Assembly: GCA_027490255.1 (NCBI GenBank)
Contig: JAIXYM010000137.1
Coordinates: forward strand, 1 to 64,000
Source: Oxalobacteraceae bacterium
GTDB taxonomy: Bacteria; Pseudomonadota; Gammaproteobacteria; Burkholderiales; Burkholderiaceae_D
Direction: 5' to 3'
DNA: 64,000 nucleotides
Shown: piece by piece, positions 63,137-64,000 of the stretch
Numbering within the stretch: the first letter of the stretch is position 1
Layout: every line of letters starts with the position of its first letter
Position numbers and translations under genes: made by a program
Notes under the pieces: model-generated
The model's input: the letters and a program-made list of their open reading frames with translations, nothing else
The model's database searches: none
What the model was told of the DNA's origin: nothing

Positions 63137-63541
63137 TTAGATACGACGACGCTTGGGCGGACGGCAGCCGTTATGCGGCACGGGTGTCACATCCTGAATT
63201 TGAGTAATCTTGATGCCCAAGTTATTCAGCGCGCGGACAGCCGACTCACGACCTGGACCTGGACCCTTGATACGCACCTCAAGATTCTTGACACCACATT
63301 CAACAGCGACTTTGCCAGCGGCTTCAGCAGCGACCTGTGCCGCGAATGGCGTGGACTTGCGTGAGCCTTTGAAACCAGCGCCACCTGAAGTCGCCCAAGA
63401 CAACGCATTGCCCTGTCGATCAGTGATCGTGATGATCGTGTTGTTGAAGGATGCGTGAATGTGCGCAATGCCTTCAGCAACGTTCTTTTTAACTTTCTTG
63501 CGAACGCGCGCTGATGCGGCGTTGTTCGGTGATTTTGCCAT
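63137..63541 (-). CDS. rpsK: 30S ribosomal protein S11
   Basis: Small-subunit platform protein near the E-site. [21 protein letters not shown], the [17 protein letters not shown] motif and the end [11 protein letters not shown] are all present. 134 residues. 27 bases after rpsM. Confidence 0.98.
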   Translation of the reverse strand: MAKSPNNAASARVRKKVKKNVAEGIAHIHASFNNTIITITDRQGNALSWATSGGAGFKGSRKSTPFAAQVAAEAAGKVAVECGVKNLEVRIKGPGPGRESAVRALNNLGIKITQIQDVTPVPHNGCRPPKRRRI

Positions 63542-63568
63542 GGTGGTTTCCTTGAATCCGCTACAGGA

Positions 63569-63934
63569 TTACTTCTTCAGCGATTGCGCGGCTTTGCGCG
63601 GACCCTTACGGGTACGTGCGTTGGTTCGGGTGCGCTGTCCACGACATGGCAAACCTTTGCGATGCCGCATACCCCGATAGCAACCGAGATCCATCAAACG
63701 CTTGATGTTCATCGACAATTCACGACGTAGATCACCCTCGACGATGAATTTACCAATCTCATCGCGCAGCTTTTCTAGCTCGTTGTCGTCAAGATCTTTG
63801 ACTTTTTTATTGGTCGGCACGCCTGTAACCGTGCAGATTTGCTCTGCGCGTGGACGTCCGATGCCATAGATCGCCGTCAAGCCGATCACGGTGTGCTGGT
63901 GGTTGGGGATATTGACCCCTGCAATACGTGCCAT
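63569..63934 (-). CDS. rpsM: 30S ribosomal protein S13
   Basis: Small-subunit head protein contacting P-site t[23 protein letters not shown] start, [12 protein letters not shown] and the C-terminal [20 protein letters not shown] plus lysine-rich tail. 121 residues. Confidence 0.98.
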   Translation of the reverse strand: MARIAGVNIPNHQHTVIGLTAIYGIGRPRAEQICTVTGVPTNKKVKDLDDNELEKLRDEIGKFIVEGDLRRELSMNIKRLMDLGCYRGMRHRKGLPCRGQRTRTNARTRKGPRKAAQSLKK

Positions 63935-63961
63935 TCGTTATTCCTCAATAAATAACGTTAA

Positions 63962-64000
63962 TTAACCCTGGCGCTGCTTGTGGCGCGGCTCGGTACAAAT
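63962..64000 (-). CDS. rpmJ: 50S ribosomal protein L36, C-terminal fragment
   Basis: The last 12 codons and stop (ICTEPRHKQRQG) run into the window edge. They match the zinc-ribbon end of L36, whose final cysteine and histidine are zinc ligands. Position immediately before rpsM is the standard one. Confidence 0.9.
   Translation of the reverse strand: MCTEPRHKQRQG

Overview
The window (about mid-50s % GC by eye) is a chromosomal backbone segment of a betaproteobacterium, most likely order Burkholderiales and perhaps close to Oxalobacteraceae. This rests on gene neighbourhoods recalled from that group (murA-hisGDCBHAFIE-hinT-tatABC; mlaFEDACB; cyaY/lptM/lysA; pilMNOPQ-aroKB-dgt; ccsA/resB beside engB-hemB-dsbD-cutA; the alpha ribosomal operon), not on a database search. 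Almost every base is coding and no gene-free stretch exceeds about 280 bases. I see no rRNA, tRNA, CRISPR array, prophage or integrase.

Layout. 1-239: 3' end of a DUF2461-like gene. 249-16359, all minus strand: MlaFEDACB lipid transport, an ABC-2 exporter pair, bolA, murA, the complete histidine pathway except hisZ and hisN, a HIT protein and the Tat translocase. 16503-22721: glutamate synthase gltB-gltD. 22786-23674: a RAYT-family (REP-associated Y1 transposase) gene with short AT-rich repeats at its 3' side. 23755-27382: ssb and uvrA, divergent. 27449-29431: Kef-type antiporter. 29559-35014, plus strand: kdsD-kdsC-lptC-lptA-lptB-rpoN-hpf, i.e. Kdo synthesis and LPS export followed by sigma-54 and the hibernation factor. 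35217-36308: a 3-hydroxyisobutyryl-CoA hydrolase-like gene. 36357-44229, minus: pilMNOPQ-aroK-aroB-dgt. 44462-46816: PBP1a. 46873-48757: cyaY, lptM, lysA. 48764-54658, minus: msrPQ, system II cytochrome c maturation (ccsA, resB), a dihaem cytochrome c. 54833-56725: engB and hemB. 56875-60672, minus: a NodIJ-type ABC pair, cutA, dsbD. 60822-64000, minus: rpmJ (partial)-rpsM-rpsK-rpsD-rpoA-rplQ.

How it fits together. Much of the window serves the cell envelope: phospholipid transport (Mla), LPS core precursor and transport (KdsDC, LptABC, LptM), peptidoglycan (MurA, PBP1a), type IV pilus alignment proteins and secretin (PilMNOPQ), Tat export, periplasmic thiol and methionine repair (DsbD, MsrPQ) and cytochrome c maturation. 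The remainder is amino-acid and cofactor synthesis, DNA repair and translation.

The most interesting items are not a new multi-gene system. They are: (i) the RAYT protein, whose HUH catalytic histidines are replaced (R60-L-Q62) while the tyrosine and a C-terminal AT-hook-like tail remain; (ii) a candidate small RNA on the minus strand between engB and hemB, with two hairpins, an anti-Shine-Dalgarno-like linker and a strong terminator, pointing against both neighbours; (iii) structured leaders or intercistronic hairpins at hpf, gltB/gltD, rpsK/rpsD and the first ABC exporter; (iv) a probably leaderless kdsD; (v) apparent absence of ptsN-hprK after hpf and separation of gltBD from dgt.
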